A stretch of 64,000 bases of DNA from Arthrinium phaeospermum (GCA_006503535.1 QYRS01000003.1:4154001-4218000), one strand, 5' to 3'; positions 1 through 11,844 are shown, counted from the first letter of the stretch. The notes: generated by a model from the letters alone, not told the origin. Numbers and translations: made by a program.

Positions 1-478
1 TATGGACACTATGAACTCCATGTTAGCAACCACAGATGGTTGGTCCGGTAGTGATCTGGTTCAGGCCCGAACAATGAAGGCCCCACTTCTTGTTGTGGCT
101 TTCCCCAGCTTTATGCCTGCATGCCGTGCTACTGCCCGGACATGCCAGTTGCTGGGCTGTCCAACAACAACATTGAATTTCACGACGTACCATCTATCCA
201 AAAGTCCTCAACAAGCAACCCTTCTTGTTGCATCATTCCCGCATAACTTATTTCCCAACCCATCCATCTGGCAAAACATCAACACCAATTTCTGCGAGAT
301 TCCACAAGACAGCTCGAACCAGACAGCTCACGTGACCCGCTTACCTAATTCCGTGAGGTCAGTCGTCCAAGCTTCGGCCGCGGCAGCTCGACCCTCCAAA
401 TCATTCATCCAGCGCCTGCTGACCGACCGACCGACCGACAGGGAAGCGCAGCAGCACGCACAGAGCAGACTCTTCAAG
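1..478. other. 5' flank of TAF10
   Basis: This stretch precedes the TAF10 start codon. An open frame runs through it into TAF10 exon 1, but its composition is not protein-like and no family is recognised. It most likely holds the promoter and 5' UTR. No convincing TATA box was seen. Confidence 0.4.
421..438. repeat. (GACC)n microsatellite
   Basis: About four and a half tandem GACC units lie in the presumed 5' UTR of TAF10, about 40 nt before its start codon. Confidence 0.9.
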
Positions 479-1262
479 ATGGCGAGCGCTCCCACCGAGA
501 ACACCAACCCGGTGCCCGCCGGCAACAACGAGGCCCAGGCGGCCGAAGAGGAGGAGGAGGTCAACCCGGAGCCCCAGGAGGCCAAGATGCCGACGCGGCG
601 GGACATCTCGCTGAAGGAGTTCCTGAACAAGATGGACGACTACGCGCCAATCGTAAGTCTTCTTTGCTACCCACCCACCTTCCCCCACCTTGCACTTCAA
701 CATTGCATTCAAACATCCTTTCTTGTTTCTTGCAAGGCGCCTGTCGCCGTACTTGCCTACGCGCGCACACCAGCGCCGTGCCCCCAAAAATGTTGACCAC
801 CTTGCTAACCTTTGCGCCTTTCGTCGCCCACAGATCCCCGACGCCGTGACCAACTACTACATGACGCGCGCCGGCCTGCCGCCGCCGCCGCAGACGGACC
901 AGCGCCTGGCGCGCCTGCTGGCGCTCGCGACGCAAAAGTTCATCGCCGACATCGCGGCCGACGCCTACCAGTACAGCCGGATCCGCGCCTCCAACACGAG
1001 CGCCAACAACCCCATGGGCAACCTGGGCGCTGCGGCCGGCATCCCCATCCCCGGTCAGGCGGCGGGCGGTGGCAGCGGCGGCGCTGCGGGCGGGTCCAAG
1101 GTGGACCAGTCGCGCGGCGCGCCGCTGGGCATCCAGCGCGCGGGTTACGGTGGTGGTGGGCAGGGCGGCTCGCAGAACCGGACGGTGCTGACGATGGAGG
1201 ACCTCGGGATGGCGGTGGGGGAGTACGGCGTCAACGTCAAGCGCAGCGAGTTTTACCGATGA
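479..1262 (+). CDS. TAF10: TFIID/SAGA subunit TAF10
   Basis: Histone-fold subunit shared by the general transcription factor TFIID and the SAGA coactivator, acting in the nucleus. Two exons, 479-652 and 834-1262, give 200 aa; the 181-nt intron starts GTAAGT and ends CACAG, and the junction is phase 0. Residues 1-40 are acidic and low complexity. The histone fold begins at [19 protein letters not shown] and continues through [20 protein letters not shown] Gly/Ala-rich insert of about 60 residues follows, and then the conserved C-terminal helix [18 protein letters not shown]. These blocks match human and yeast TAF10 in order. The Gly-rich insert between the histone-fold halves is longer than in the human protein. 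The gene converges on RSM19. Confidence 0.95.
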
Positions 1263-1812
1263 TTTTACACGTTCGCCCGTCCGGCGTTTCGGCTCATACG
1301 TTTTTACCGGCTACGGCGCGATAAGATACGGAGTGGTGTTTCTCTTGAGACAAGACGAACAGGAAAGGAGACACACAGATTGCAAGTTATTTCTTCCGGT
1401 CATGGTTACGGCGTTTATGGTTATGACAACAAATAAGAGTTTCTGGGGGCTTTGGCAGGGAGAGCGAAGTGCTCTTGAGAGTTCTAGTCTGGGTATCACA
1501 GATATTGTTCCCAGCAACCAGCAACGGAGGGGAGAGACAAATCGTGGTTCCTCGATTTGGCATTGAAACGAGGAACCCCCATCATAGCGAGACATCGATC
1601 TTTTGGTCTTCTGTACATATATTGTAAAACACCCTGCAGCAATGATATCACCGCGTGTCGCGGGTTGCTCCCTCTGCCTATTCGTACACACACAAATGCG
1701 GGATTCTGTACAATCGTAGTTTTGACGTGAATACGGCTTTGCTCCTTCAACGCCACGATAGATATGCTTTATTTGCTTTGTTCTTCCTCTGCTACGTCTG
1801 TCGCATTCTAGT
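1263..1812. other. convergent 3' region, TAF10/RSM19
   Basis: About 550 nt between the stop codons of two convergent genes. It presumably holds both 3' UTRs and poly(A) sites. No protein-like frame or RNA gene was seen. Confidence 0.5.
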
Positions 1813-2444
1813 TTATTTCCTGGACCAGATGAACGGCTTCCGCGTCCTGTGCACGGTTCGAAGTGTGTCAGCGAAAAAGAAACGGGGTTCTTCACAAGTA
1901 GCCATCGTCTTCTGGAAAGAGGTAGGTTGCAAAACGTACATGGAAAACTCGCCGAGCTTGTGGCCGACCATGTCCTCGGTGATGACGACGTCGTTGTAGA
2001 CCTTGCCGTTGTGTACCTGGAACTTGAGGCCGACGAAGCTGGGCAGGATGGTGGCGGCCCGGGCCTGCGTCCGGATGGGCTTGATCCTCTCGCCGGGCTT
2101 GGGGCGCACGATCGGGAGACTATTCGTGGGGATTCCATGTGGTTAGCGGGGCTCTCTTTCTTCCAAACCCGATCATTTCGTTGGCGGTAGAGACAGGAGG
2201 TTTTGGAAGGAATGCCGGCTGCGTCGATTCCTTGGCGGGCGCATCGTCGCGAGCGCAGGAGGGAAATGGTAGAGGCGGGCAGTTTCTTACGGGACAATGT
2301 GAGGTCCTGTTTGCGCGCGGGCGGGTTGTTAGCTTTTCTGGGCGCTTTCAATGGTCCAATTGCCGAAGCGCGAGGGATGGGAGGGATGGGCTACTTGCCT
2401 TTCCATACGGATCGGCCTTTGAGGAGACACCTGGTGGGCTGCAT
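1813..2444 (-). CDS. RSM19: mitochondrial small-subunit ribosomal protein uS19m (Rsm19)
   Basis: Protein uS19 of the mitochondrial 37S ribosomal subunit, which sits in the head of the subunit. Four exons on the minus strand: 2399-2444, 2291-2306, 1940-2119 and 1813-1846. Together they give 276 nt, or 91 aa, the same length as yeast Rsm19. The start MQP, then [39 protein letters not shown] and [11 protein letters not shown] are all uS19 hallmarks. Exon 2 is only 16 nt, with frame 1-0-2 bookkeeping that works exactly. Intron 1 (2307-2398) uses a GC donor (GCAAGT) with a GCTAAC branch site. Introns 2 (2120-2290) and 3 (1847-1939) are GT-AG. The last exon supplies TRKPFIW, which aligns with the yeast TRKRF tail. 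A GTG-started open frame covering 1813-2109 is only exon 3 read through intron 3. Confidence 0.93.
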
Positions 2445-5400
2445 CGTGTCTGTATGAGTGTGTCTGGTGAGGTGGGCGCTCGCTACAAAACTGCGAACCT
2501 CGTGATGACTTCGCACGCCCGGCCGCTCCACGGACCCTCCAAGGCCAAACTAAAGCTGGCAGCTGGGCGCTAATCGATAGGAAACCTTCTCAGCCACGTG
2601 GGGCTAATTCCATCCCTTGAGTCTGCTGAGCCACAGCTGCACCTTCGCTTACCTAGTACTACCCGGCACTCAGCTTCTGGTAGGCGTTCCCAGAGGATTG
2701 GCAAGCAACTTCCCTACCTTGCATTGCAACAGTGCCTTTCGTAAACCACCAGGTGAACTTGACTCTTTCTTGTTTCCCGGGACTTTTACGCTCCTGGACG
2801 AACACCCTCTAGATCGGCTCCCTCAATTGGGGAACCCGCCAAATCTTACAATTGTGAGCCAAGAGGCACCAGTCGCCCAAGCTTTGAATCTCAAATCTAT
2901 CCCATCAATGAATGACACCCTCCATCTGCCCTGCTTTCTGATACACCATCGCCGTCATGTCCGTCCGATGACAGAAATTATGATGCACCAAGACGCCTGG
3001 CGAACTGGCTCAATGGTAGGTTGGTTGGTGTTTGCGTCGCTTGGCATACGATGCAGATAAACTCCTGGGTCCTCATCTTACAACCACTGATCGCCTCCAT
3101 GGCGGCCGGGACTGAGATCGTGGAGCATGGGCGGCTAATAATTTTCCGAATACCACATGGTTGATATTGCTCCCCCTTGCTGCCGTCACATCGAGAACCC
3201 TATCGTGACCTATCGAGGTGCCCGGAGCAGTCTGAAACATCCACCGCTGAAGCAGGTCACTGATCCAATGCAACCCCGGAGATTTGAAATTTGTCACGAC
3301 AGGATTTCCCGCCCACGTCGCCCGCGAGCGCCCTACCGAATGTAGAATGCTCGTTAACCTCGCAATTTGTACTCGGAAATGCCAGTTGCATCGTGGATTT
3401 GGCAAATGTTCATTTGTCATTTCGCTTGAATTGCTGCAGTTACTTGGCTACGTTGCACGAATTCTTGTGTATGCCTGATATCACACCAGACACAGTCGCA
3501 ATGCAGACTCGAGACGACCCTGTCTGGACTCATATTATCTGTCCGCATCAGGTCCTGTCGGCCATGTAGCCTGATTGCTAAGCGGATGATGATGCAGAAC
3601 CCCCAGTACAATGGATCGTTCGTTTCACCCACATCAATGTTTCGCTGATTACCCTGCAGTAGGCCACCTGCCAAAACCTGCCACACCTTAAGGTAGAACC
3701 GGGGCACAGAGTGAGGTTATAGTGATAATGGAAAACCGTTGGGCAATAGCATGGCCGTTGAGACCCGCACCGGACGTGTCGAAGTCCAGCCATGCCAGCC
3801 ATACTGGCATTCATAACCGTCTTCTGAACCGAGATGTTCATGCTGATCCAATCAAGGAAACCAGAGACGAGCGATTTTCCCTGGATGCAATCGTTGTGGC
3901 TCAGATCTAGATCTTGACTCGACTGGTCGTTTGTTTTCAAATCTGGTACAGATCGCCTCGCGCAACGACGACAACAAGACGGCATTGGAGGCATCCCAAG
4001 CCTAAGGCAGCCTAGGCACTGTCTCCGACACCCCGACTAATCAATTTCCGACGAACGCACCAACTTCGGCTCGCTGCACCGGGCGCCAAATAAGCTGAAC
4101 AGCTATTTGACACGGGCCACAGGCCTACTAACCTGGATTCGGCAACCGATTCGCTTTCAAGGATCAACCCAACAGTAGGAACGTGGCCTTGGCAGTTTGA
4201 CAGACACTTACAGCACGGAGTCGGAACGGCAAATAAGTCTATTCGTCGGGTTGTTTCCAGGCCCTCTTCTGGAACAAACAAGGGGTCCCCGCTAACGTTA
4301 TGGTGTATCGGCGATGGGCGATCATATCATCAGCGATGGCTGGCGCTGGAGTTGCAGCAGGTTCCCGCTCAGGTAATGTTTCGAACCGCTGACAGCGTTT
4401 ACCTTCTGCACCTGAAGCAACCACCCTCTACAGTTGCGTCGTTTATTTGGTCTTCATGTCCAGGAAGCCGTCGTGAGCTGTCATTTCCCATGGGCTGGGG
4501 TTGAGTGAATGAATCAGCACGCGCGCACCCGGGTTGCCACGTATGAACCACTCTGAACCTATCAATACTGCTGCCAGCACCTGCTTACATACAGTAAGGA
4601 GTGAATGAGTGCTGACTGCACTGCCTGGTCTTGTCGCTTCTGACAAAAAATTCAGATGGACTTGAGACTGAAGCCTGATACGATGTTTGCGCTTGTGTTG
4701 TTTTACCACCCCGGTCATGAGGACCGCCTGCAGTCAATTTAGCGAATCAGAGCCGCCTGAGGCTCTGCCCACGCTACCTTGATCCCGACCTACAGGGACC
4801 GTGCTCTCGGACGAGCAACGTCCTTTGCCGCCAATCAGCTCCTCATCCCACCTCCACTGCTACCTCTCCGGGGCGTCGAGTGCCAGTCTCCCAAGTCTCC
4901 CAGGCCATCGGAGGGAAGCCGGCGGGTCTGCGCGGCCCCACGCAAGGCATGTTGCTCCAGAATGGATGGTCCATTGCATCGCTATGATACCGTCTCTTCC
5001 CCAGCCAGTTCTGCCCAGCGGCCGTGTGTATGTGTGTGCTACCACGCTCAGAACCACGCCGTTTTTGTTGGCGGAAGAAGCCGTCCAATTCCCAATTCTA
5101 TTGAGGCCTCTGCGCCAAAGTCTCGCTGTGGCCGCCAAGGTGCGGCAGACCCGGTATCCGTGCCGAGTATCACCAGCGACTTGGGACCACAAGTTGGGAT
5201 GAATAGATGATAAGGGGATACACCTGCATGTTCGGCCGTTCCCTGGAGCCTGGTCCTGTCTTCGCCTTTTGCTTTTCTTGTTTGTTGGATACAAAACACA
5301 GTTCCTGCCACCGTTTCTTGTTTCGTTCTGCGTAGTGTTGCGATTGGTTGCTGGACAAAACAACCACGGTGCTGGATCCTGCAGGAAAGAGTATGGGCAT

Positions 5401-5447
5401 TCGAAGCTAACGCCCGCCTTTTTCCTACGCACACCACTTCACACACC
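2445..5447. other. long intergenic region without a supported gene
   Basis: Three kilobases between the start codons of RSM19 and the membrane-protein gene at 5448. The longest open frames (147 aa at 2617-3060 plus, 138 aa at 3578-3994 minus) lack any recognisable motif or codon regularity and carry no matching splice signals. The last 300 nt probably hold the promoter of the downstream gene. Confidence 0.5.
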
Positions 5448-8018
5448 ATGGCTCGAGTCACCACCATATTCGCCATGTCCCTAGCGGCGGCGACGGCGTT
5501 AGCGAGCGGCAGCGGCAGCAGTCTCGGCGGAGGCGTCTCTGTCGGAGAAAACGACTCCGGTCTTGCAGGGCTGCGGCAGTCTGCTACGGGGAGTATGCTC
5601 GACATCGACGCCGTGGTAGGGAGGAGCCCGTTCCAACAACAACAACAGCCAGGTGGGACGAGTACAGCCAACATAGCAGTGTCGATCACGCCGGCGCCGA
5701 CCGCCATCTTGAACAACCGCCAGCTGCCTGCGCCATTGCCTGCCCCAGGGGGCGGTGGCGGAAGACAGCCGCTGCCGAACCCGGATACAGGCAGCGCTGC
5801 GTCGGCGCTCGCCTCGCTGTCCGCGCAGTCCTCTTCCGACGTCGCCAAAGCCTCGACGGAGGGATTCGCCTCGGGGAGCTCAGTAGCAGCCGCCCAAGCC
5901 TCCAGCCAAATAGCAAGCATCAGCGCCAGCCTCGCCGCGAGCCTCTCGAGTGCGATCGCGTCTATAACGGCGACAGCCACGCCCGGCCAGCAGGTGCCGA
6001 TAACGTTGACGGTGACGCAGACGGTCACTGGCACAGCGGCGCCGGCCCAGCAGCCCCCGGCAACAGTGATCCAGACCCAAACCCAAACTGAAACAGCCAG
6101 TGCGACTGTAGTAGTCACGTCGATAGTGGCCACGTCGTCGATGAATGCCGCCCAGGTAAGCGATAACCCCATGACTGCGTCGAGGCCAGACTAACTTATT
6201 CAGCCGACCAAGCCGGATCTGTTACCAGCAGCACCCACGACATCGAACGGCCTCATCCCGGATCCGACAAAAGACCCAAACTTGGTGGACCTGACAGTCA
6301 GCCAGCTGGCCGCCGTCATCATAGGGACGATTATCGGGACTGCTTTGGCAGCCGTGCTGCTTACCTTGCTCTTGACCCGATTCGCACAACGCCGGAAGAG
6401 TGGCGGCGGCAGCCAGGTTTATGAGAACGAGCAGGATGATTCAGGCTCCCAAGCAGCTCTGCGACCAACATATGCGGCAGACGAGAAGGGAGGCGCGGCT
6501 CCCACGGAACAGCACCCGGCGGTTCGGACCAAGTCGCACAAGTCGAACCCGTCCGAGTCGTCACAGCGTATCAGCGTCTTTGATGAGCGGCCACCGGCTG
6601 GCGCAGAAACGGCCGGGTTCGGCTTCGGGCCATTCAATTGGTCTAATGTCCGGAGCTCCATCTTCGGTTCTAAGTCGACGTCCCCGTCGCAGTCTCGACC
6701 ACAGTCGGGACAGGTGGAGTTCCGGACGGCGCACAAACGAACGATCAGCAATGGAAGCAAGCCCCGACTCATTCGGTTGGGCAGTCGCGACGACAGATTG
6801 ACGCCGGTGACCGAAAAATCGCATGAGTCGCAGGCGGCGACCCGGAGTCAGCAGCCGGGTGGACTGGTTCCTCTGTCCGGGCCCCCGTCGAGGCAGATGT
6901 CGACCTCGCCGCTCAACCTGAACCCGCCAAACGCCCCGTTCCGAAACCCGTCGGGCGACGCCGTGTCTTGGGGCTCCTGGGGCGTCGCTCCTCCCGATGC
7001 AGGGCCGAAGGACCACATGGAAGTGCTGTTGAAGCAGCCGCCGCGGCACCAGCACACACCCTCTTCGTCCTCCAGCGGGTCTTCGAAGATTATGGACGCC
7101 AACCAACTCCAGGCCGCCATGGCGGCAGACGGCACGATAGACCCGCCGCCGCCCACCCGCCAGCCCAGCAAGCACGAGCGACGTCCTTCTTCAGGGACGT
7201 TGGGAGTCATGGGAAGTAACCCGAACGCGGGATCCTCTAGTAGACTCGACGGCCCACCCGACATGCCGTACCCTCTACCCTCGTTTGCGCCGTACGAGCA
7301 GCGCCAGCAGCAGCAGCAGCCTCCCCAGGGGAGCTACTGGTCCCCCACGGTCACGACCTCGGGCACCGACACCGAGTCGCCCGTCTCTTCCATCGGCGCC
7401 CTCAAGGCCTTCCCGCACCCGCCCGCCAACGTCCGTCGCAGCGTCCACGGGCGCGTGCAGTCCACGTCCTCGTCGCGCTACTCGGCCTACACGGCGGGCG
7501 GCGGGCTGGACCGGCACCTAAGCCAGCAGAGCGTCGACAGCAGCCACCGCCGCTCGGCCTCGGTCAACTCGTTCCTGCTGACCTCCAACACGATCCACAC
7601 CAACGGCGCCACCTTCAGCCTGTTCCCGGCCCCCGCCCACGGCACGGAGTCGCCACCGCCGATGCCGACGCGTACCCTGTCCAACGCCTCGGCGGCGGTG
7701 GGGAGGCGCCAGCCCGCGGTGCCGCGCGCCATCTCGGCTGTCGCGCCGCCCATGCCGCCGCTCGCCTTGGGGGCCCGCCCTCGCCGCCGGCGCTGCCTAG
7801 GGGCGTTCGGTCCAGTCGTCCCCGGGGCTCGGATATGGTGTAGCCGCAGGTGTGCGCGAGAGAAAGAAAGATATGCACGCCTTCCGAGGGCATGCATACA
7901 TGTACCAAAACATCAAACACGCACAAACATTCTCACTTCCCGGCTCTGCTCAAACCGAGGGAGGAGGTGCCGGAGAAGAAAGAGAAGAAATGGGGACGAA
8001 CTTGACGAACCTAGTTGA
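5448..8018 (+). CDS. single-pass membrane protein with Ser/Ala/Thr-rich ectodomain
   Basis: Two exons, 5448-6155 and 6204-8018, joined in phase 0 across a 48-nt intron (GTAAGC, GACTAAC branch, CAG). The protein starts with a signal peptide (MARVTTIFAMSLAAATALA). A low-complexity Ser/Ala/Thr/Gln-rich extracellular part of about 250 residues follows. One clear transmembrane segment (AAVIIGTIIGTALAAVLLTLLLT) is followed by a basic stop-transfer stretch (RFAQRRK), and then about 500 residues of Ser/Pro-rich cytoplasmic tail. The layout resembles fungal cell-wall stress sensors, but there is no Cys-rich WSC domain, so a sensor role is only inference. The literal frame ends at 8018 with a Cys/Arg-rich tail. 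Adding one G at 7769-7773 gives a Pro/Ser/Arg tail that stops at 7843, for 782 aa in all. Confidence 0.75.
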
Positions 8019-9050
8019 ACATATTATATGCTTTTATTATATATACCCGCTGGCATTTTGGCCCCGTCCAATCCAGCTCGAGGCTGGTGTTGGTTTGGGG
8101 ACGATTGTGGTTTCGCTGGATAGAGATCGAGACCGGGAAATGGAGGGAGTGAAGCCTGGATGCAAATACCCTCTTTTTTAATCTTCTACTCCTGGTTCTC
8201 GGCGGTTTCCCCTTTGTATAATATTGTTGGGTGGGTGGCTGTGTGGGTTTGCTCTCTCCCCTCGAGAGAGCTTGGTAGGGGTTGCGATGGATGGAATGAG
8301 ATACCAGACCAGAAAATGGGCGACCGGCCCATTGTCGACGCCCATTGGATGAGATATATATGTACCAATTATGTATGTAGTACAGCATGTGTTAATATTA
8401 CGAATGCCACGATTATCTGAACGCATTACCATCCCGAAAAGAAAAGAGAAGGAATTTCCCGTCTGGGATTCACACATGATGCAACATTGATGGGCGCAAG
8501 GTTAGAAGATATGGTAAGTTTGAATTCTTTCAAAAAGGTAATATAACAACAAAGGCGTGTGTACCTCTTCTCCCGTCGCTGCTGCTAAACCCCCATTCGT
8601 GTCACACGTCGCAATCCATTATTCCTAACGCCGACCAATGCAGTGAGGGAAAAAGCCTACACATCCTAAACTCTTTGATCTTCGTACAAGTCGGTTTGCC
8701 TAGCATATAGACATGATGATTCGTTATGGCCGGCCGACCAGTGTTGCGGTGCGGGAGAAATAAGGTGTGGGAATTTGTTTCTCTTTAAGCTCAGATACGA
8801 AACACGCCCCGCCCCTGACACGTAGTAGTACCAGGAGGATCGCATCCACGAACCCTGCGAATCAAAAGCTTTTGTCAAAATCCCTCGAGCAGCTGTCGCT
8901 CGCCCGAATCCTTTTTTTTCCCCTGGGAGCCCCCAATTGACCCCGACGACCGAAACCCCGCTGTCCAACTGTTGGGCAGTAAACAAAGGGGCACACACGA
9001 GTGACGCGCGCCAAATTGTCTCCCTTGACGCCCAGACGCAGGAACGGCCT
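8019..9050. other. convergent 3' intergenic region
   Basis: AT-richer DNA between the 3' end of the membrane-protein gene and the stop codon of ERD2. If the corrected stop at 7843 is right, the 3' UTR starts there. No gene or structured RNA was recognised. Confidence 0.45.
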
Positions 9051-9795
9051 TTATACGGGCAGCTTGAACTTGCGGCCCTTCATGACCTTGGTGTAGTAGA
9101 TCCAGAAGAAGTCGCTGTAGAGGACGGTCTGGACGATGCCGGCGACGAGGGCGATCCAGTCGACGTGGTGCTTGGGCTCGGTGAAGTAGCGCCAGATCCA
9201 GTTGGGGATGTAGAGGGCGCGGTAGAGGCCGAGGGCGAAGAGGTAGTGGGTGGTGATGGTCTCGGCCTCTCCCGTGCGCTGCAGCATGAAGAGCTGGGGC
9301 AGGATGGCGACGGCCTCGAGCCAGATGCTGAAGGCCCAGAGCATCTCGGACAGGGTCCACTTGTAGGGGATGAGCACGGCGAGCACGGCGGCGCCGCCGA
9401 GCAGGTACTGCACGCGGAAGGTGTCGAGGTTCGGGTCGTGCGTCGGCTTGTACTTGGTCGTCATCAGGTAGACGATGTAGCCCTGCGCGCCGATGAAGAG
9501 GATCTTGAAGATGACGTTGTACACCGAGTGCGTGACGAAGAGGTCCAGGTACCGCGTGACGTAGACGAGCAGGTACAGGGCCTGCGACTTGAACGAGATG
9601 CCGGTGCAGCCCTACGCGAACGAGTTGGTTAGCTCACTGGTTGCCCCGGATGGTTCCGCCCATTTTGGTAGCAAAGGGAAACGACAAGGTAACGGGAAGA
9701 AGAAAACGCACATTGAGCTCCGTCATCTTGTGCAGCAATATCAGGATCGACGCCAAATGGGAGAAGTCTCCCGCGACGCGGAAGAGGTTCAACAT
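9051..9795 (-). CDS. ERD2: ER lumen protein-retaining receptor (KDEL/HDEL receptor)
   Basis: Seven-helix Golgi/ER receptor that retrieves HDEL-tagged luminal proteins to the ER. Exon 1 is 9712-9795 (28 codons) and exon 2 is 9051-9611 (186 codons plus stop), for 214 aa, within the usual 212-219 aa. The 100-nt intron starts GTGCGT and ends CGTAG, phase 0. Exon 1 encodes MLNLFRVAGDFSHLASILIL. Exon 2 continues with GISFKSQALYLLVYVTRYLDLF, then WTLSEMLWAFSIWLEAVAILPQ and the ALGLYRALYIPNWIWRY helix, all family signatures. The C-terminus ends in a short Lys-rich tail (KGRKFKLPV). The gene is divergent from the WLM protease gene. Confidence 0.95.
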
Positions 9796-10782
9796 GATGG
9801 GCTGGTTGTTTTGTCGAAGCTTGGGGGAGCTCCAAATGGTGAGGGATCGTCTTGTAGTTTGTTGTTGTTGTAGTCGAGTTCGAGAGTCGAGGTTGGGGCG
9901 TTCAATGCTGCCAAGCGCAGCAACTCGGCGGAGAAATCAATGTGGGCAGTGATGGTAGAAATTTTCGTAGTTGTTGTTGCCGTGTGCCGTGAGTTGCTCA
10001 GAAGAATACACCCATTGAATCAAGTGAAGAACATGGAACAAGAAATGTAATGAAGAAACAACAGCTCAAGACGGCAATGCCTACCTGGAAGCCAACAGAG
10101 CCAAGAGCTAAAAGAGGACACGACGCGACAGGGCTCTAATTGGTGTCCAGATCCCTGCTAGACCTGTGGCTTGACACCTTTGACACCTTACATGCTACGG
10201 TGTACTCACCGTCGGACAGTGCTACGGTTTCTGCTACGGTGTCGCCCGCTACAGTGCCTCCGGGGGCCTACAGCAATTGCAGGCGAGCTGAAGAGATTTT
10301 AGCCACACTTGGCAGCATGCTGACTGAACCACCACTAACGAACCTCCCCTGTAGATCTTGGAATGCTTGCGCAATGATCCGCTAGCGGGTCGCTATTTTT
10401 GGGAGGCGATGCCGCTACCACTGCCAGCTACCATGCGGTCCACTCGGCGCTTCACCCTTCTGACGTATTACAAAGCTGCCTGCCTACCGCTTCGTGAATC
10501 TTCTTGCCTCCCATGACTGCGACAGCCATATGGCCACTCATTGATTTCTAAGGCTCGAGGCCTTTCACGGTCGGTTTCTTTCCTTATAATAGTCTACGAA
10601 GCGTGTCTGTGGCTTTTTCCACCACCTAATCTCTGCTGTTTCAATCCAAAACAACCCACCTGCATCCTCCTGCACTACTTTGACCAAACGGCAATTGCCA
10701 CGACCCACGTAGCCAACCAACATCCACAACCCCCAAAGCGCAACACTGTAGGAGCCGAGGGAAACGCCCAGACGCCGTCGCC
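9796..10782. promoter_or_regulatory. bidirectional promoter region, ERD2/WLM protease
   Basis: Nearly 1 kb between two divergent start codons. It contains a perfect 9-bp tandem duplication of TGACACCTT (10172-10189), followed by a cluster of TGCTACGGT repeats. A pyrimidine-rich tract precedes the plus-strand gene. No protein-like frame was seen. Confidence 0.5.
10193..10255 (+). repeat. clustered TGCTACGGT repeats
   Basis: Three perfect copies of TGCTACGGT start at 10193, 10220 and 10232, and a degenerate copy (CGCTACAGT) starts at 10247. They lie in the middle of the divergent promoter, where repeated regulator-binding sites would be expected. Confidence 0.75.
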
Positions 10783-11844
10783 ATGGCCGACGAAGAAGCC
10801 CGCGATGTACAGACCACCTCAACAAATGAAGACGTCGTCGAAATCACTCTGACCCACGGCGGCTCGTCGCACGCCATCCTACTACCTCGCGATGCCACCA
10901 TCACCGATCTGTCGGCAGCCGTCGAGACCGACCTCTCCATCCCCGTCGGCAACCAGAAGTTCCTAGTCCCGAAGCTGGGCCTGCAGAAGCCGCCCTTCAA
11001 GGACCCCCAGCTACCCGCCACCCAACTCGCGGGCAAGAAGATTACCCTCATGGGCACGACCGCCTCGGGCGTCGCCTCCCTCACCTCGGCCTCGGCCACC
11101 GCCTCCCAAGCCGTCGCGAAGCGCGAAGCCGCCCTCGCGCACCAGCGCCGCCACCAGCCCAAGGCCTTCACGACGCCCGCGACGACGACGGTCGAGACGA
11201 CGTACACCTTCATGGCGATCCGGCCGCTGCCGCACCTGCCGCACCCGGAGCGGTCGCAAAAGTTCCTCGAGCGCCTCAAGGCGGACCCGGGCATCGTGGC
11301 CGCGATGCGCAAGCACCAGTTCCGCGTGGGCCTGCTGACGGAGATGGACCCGCTCGCGTACACGGAGGCGACGCACGAGGGCACGACGCGCATCCTGGGC
11401 CTGAACCGCAACCGGGGCGAGGCCGTCGAGCTGCGCCTGCGGACCGACGCCTACGACGGCTACCGCGACTACAAGACGATCCGCAACACGCTGTGCCACG
11501 AGCTGGCGCACAACGTGCACTCGGACCACGACCGGCAATTCTGGGACCTCTGCCACGAGATCGAGCGCGAGGTCGCCCGCGCCGACTGGCGCAAGAACGG
11601 CCGCGCCGTCGGGGGCGAGGACCTGGCCGAGGTCTACGAGCCGAGCGAGGAGGTCGCGTACGACCACGGCGGCTGGACCGGCGGCGAGTTCGTGCTGGGC
11701 GGGGGTGCTAACGGGGCCGGGGGTCCGGCGCTCAGTCGGCGCGAGATCATTGCGAGGGCGACGGAGGAGCGCATGAAGAAGATGAATAATGACGGGCTGG
11801 GGGGCGGGAAGCCGAGGGGTTCGGGCGAAGGATCGTCGTCTTGA
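10783..11844 (+). CDS. ubiquitin-like/WLM-domain metalloprotease
   Basis: Intronless, 353 aa. Residues about 18-88 form a ubiquitin-like domain (VVEITLTHGG, QKFLVPKLGLQ, LAGKKITLMGT). Residues about 140-290 form a WLM (Wss1p-like metalloprotease) domain. The zinc-binding motif is HELAH at 239-243, followed by NVHSDHD with a third candidate zinc ligand at H249. The Ubl-plus-WLM layout matches a fungal protein group related to yeast Wss1 and SPRTN, which process SUMO- or ubiquitin-marked proteins and DNA-protein crosslinks in the nucleus. Whether this member acts on crosslinks is inferred from the family. The start is supported by the purine-rich context and by the position of the Ubl domain. 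Confidence 0.88.
   Translation: MADEEARDVQTTSTNEDVVEITLTHGGSSHAILLPRDATITDLSAAVETDLSIPVGNQKFLVPKLGLQKPPFKDPQLPATQLAGKKITLMGTTASGVASLTSASATASQAVAKREAALAHQRRHQPKAFTTPATTTVETTYTFMAIRPLPHLPHPERSQKFLERLKADPGIVAAMRKHQFRVGLLTEMDPLAYTEATHEGTTRILGLNRNRGEAVELRLRTDAYDGYRDYKTIRNTLCHELAHNVHSDHDRQFWDLCHEIEREVARADWRKNGRAVGGEDLAEVYEPSEEVAYDHGGWTGGEFVLGGGANGAGGPALSRREIIARATEERMKKMNNDGLGGGKPRGSGEGSSS

Noticed and set aside
2617..3060. 147-aa plus-strand open frame as a gene
   Set aside because: No motif, no signal peptide, no splice partner and non-coding composition.
5048..6172. 374-aa minus-strand open frame
   Set aside because: Antisense to the Ser/Ala-rich exon of the membrane-protein gene; Val/Ala/Cys-rich with no motif.
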